64,000 nucleotides of DNA from Allacma fusca. Its lineage: Eukaryota > Arthropoda > Collembola > Symphypleona > Sminthuridae. The position numbers were made by a program, and so were the translations under genes. The notes under the pieces were generated by a model. It ran no database searches. It saw only the letters and a list, made by a program, of their open reading frames with translations, and was not told the DNA's origin. Shown here piece by piece: positions 63,161 to 64,000 of the stretch. Location: assembly GCA_947179485.1 (NCBI GenBank), contig OX359247.1, forward strand, positions 65,151,001 to 65,215,000. The letters are read 5' to 3'. Position 1 is the stretch's first letter. Each line of letters opens with the position of its first letter.

Positions 63161-64000
63161 TTTTTAAATTTGTAGCCCCAACCAGATTTTCAAAATTTTA
63201 AAAAAAATCCCCTAATCAGAATTTTGAGCAGAATCTTCTTCTGGTAGATCAGTTTTTGATGCTCTCTCGGAATCTAGCATCGATATTTAATTTGATCGAC
63301 AAACAAAAAAGTTATACCACAACATTGGTAAATTTTTAGCCCCATCCAGATTTTCAATTTTTTTTGAAAAATCCCCTTATCAAAATTTTGAGCAGAATCA
63401 TTTTTAAGGTAGATCAGTTTTTCATGGTCTCTCGGAATCTGGCATCGAAATTTAATTTGATAAACAAAAAAAAAGTTATACCACAACATTGGTACATTTG
63501 TATCCCCATCCAGATTTTCAATTTTTTTTGAAAAATACCCTAATCAAAAGTTTGAGCAGAATCTTCTTCTGGTAGATCAGTTTTTGATGCTCTCTCAGAA
63601 TCTAGCATCGATATTTAATTTGATCGACAAACAAAAAAGTTATACCACAACATTGGTAAATTTGTAGCCCCATCCAGATATTCAAAATTTTTTGAAAAAT
63701 CCCCTAATCAAAATTTTGAGCAGAATCATCTTTAAGGTAGATCAGTTTTTCATGGTCTCTCGGAATCTGGCATCGAAATTTAATTTGATCGACAAAAAAC
63801 AAGTTATACCACAACATTGGTACATTTGTATCCCCATCCAGATTTTCAATTTTTTTTTGAAAAATCCCTTAATCAAAATTTTGAGCAGAATCGTCTTTGT
63901 GGTAGATGAGTTTTTGATGCTCTCACGGAATCTGGCATCGAAATTTAATTTAATCGACAAACAAAAAAGTTATACCACAACATTGGTAAATTTGTAGCCC
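63161..64000. repeat. Right-end satellite monomers
   Basis: These units resemble those of the 52-58 kb region: cccaaccag with caaaattttaaaaaaaatc, cttcttctggtag with gatattt, then two ctttaaggtagatcagtttttcatgg-type units (the first with atttttaagg and gataaac). The window ends at tagccc, the start of a further monomer. Confidence 0.85.

Larger units (their letters stand above)
1..64000. repeat. Tandem satellite DNA array, ~165-bp monomer, ~388 copies
   Basis: Every part of the window is built from the same unit of about 165 bp, recognisable by the ordered landmarks tagcccc or tatcccc, ccagattttcaa, gaaaaatcccctaatc, ttttgagcagaatc, ggtagatcag, gatgctctc, ggaatctggcatcg, gatcgacaaac and gttatacc. 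All copies run in the same direction and no foreign insertion, inversion or unique stretch was seen. Neighbouring monomers differ at several positions, for example about 7-8 between the units at 9402 and 9567, while copies one higher-order period apart are nearly identical. That contrast is the usual mark of a higher-order-repeat satellite. By analogy with known satellites this is probably centromeric or pericentromeric DNA of a eukaryote; the location is inference. The array is open at both ends. Confidence 0.97.

Noticed and set aside
1-64000. CRISPR array
   Set aside because: The whole 165-bp unit repeats with no short conserved repeat alternating with unique spacers, and no cas genes exist.
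1-64000. Embedded transposon, tRNA, rRNA or telomeric repeat
   Set aside because: Reading through every line shows only satellite landmarks at the expected spacing; no break in the monomer phase beyond small indels and whole-monomer gains or losses.

Overview
The whole 64 kb window is one uninterrupted array of an AT-rich tandem satellite. The monomer is about 165 bp (hand-counted consensus 33% G+C), so there are roughly 388 head-to-tail copies, all in the same orientation. I found no protein-coding gene, RNA gene, transposon or unique sequence. The window opens at the monomer start (tagcccc) and closes at the same point, so the array continues past both ends. This organisation points to centromeric or pericentromeric heterochromatin of a eukaryote. 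CpG is not depleted in the consensus (about 4 seen, about 4.5 expected), which fits an invertebrate better than a heavily methylated genome. I cannot name the species.

The array is a mosaic of local higher-order repeats (HORs), in which blocks of several monomers are duplicated as units. From left to right: 1-2.5 kb, 332-bp dimers inside a 1,491-bp (9-monomer) duplication; 2.5-3.2 kb, a three-monomer cassette that returns at 19.8, 22.8 and 25.75 kb; 3.2-13.5 kb, a module marked gtcagg spaced 10, 13, 15 and 16 monomers apart, including a near-identical 2,139-bp pair; 13.5-17.5 kb, a 1,979-bp (12-monomer) pair; 17.4-19.7 kb, a 1,154-bp (7-monomer) pair; 19.7-33 kb, mixed monomers with 3-, 4- and 5-monomer expansions at 28.7-31 kb; 33-41 kb, 4- and 14-monomer repeats; 41-51 kb, HORs of 5, 10, 10, 11 and 13 monomers; 51-58.4 kb, 16- and 7-monomer repeats; 58.4-64 kb, 5-monomer repeats including three adjacent 818-bp copies.

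Monomer subfamilies occupy territories, and mean monomer length falls from about 166 bp at the left to about 163.7 bp at the right. Several chimeric monomers show where unequal exchange joined two parents. Each monomer carries dyad-symmetric AT-rich elements that may matter for chromatin. The many open reading frames arise because 165 is a multiple of three; most begin at TTG, they are open in several frames and on both strands, and I do not regard them as genes. I found no novel gene system. What is notable is the visible record of satellite turnover.
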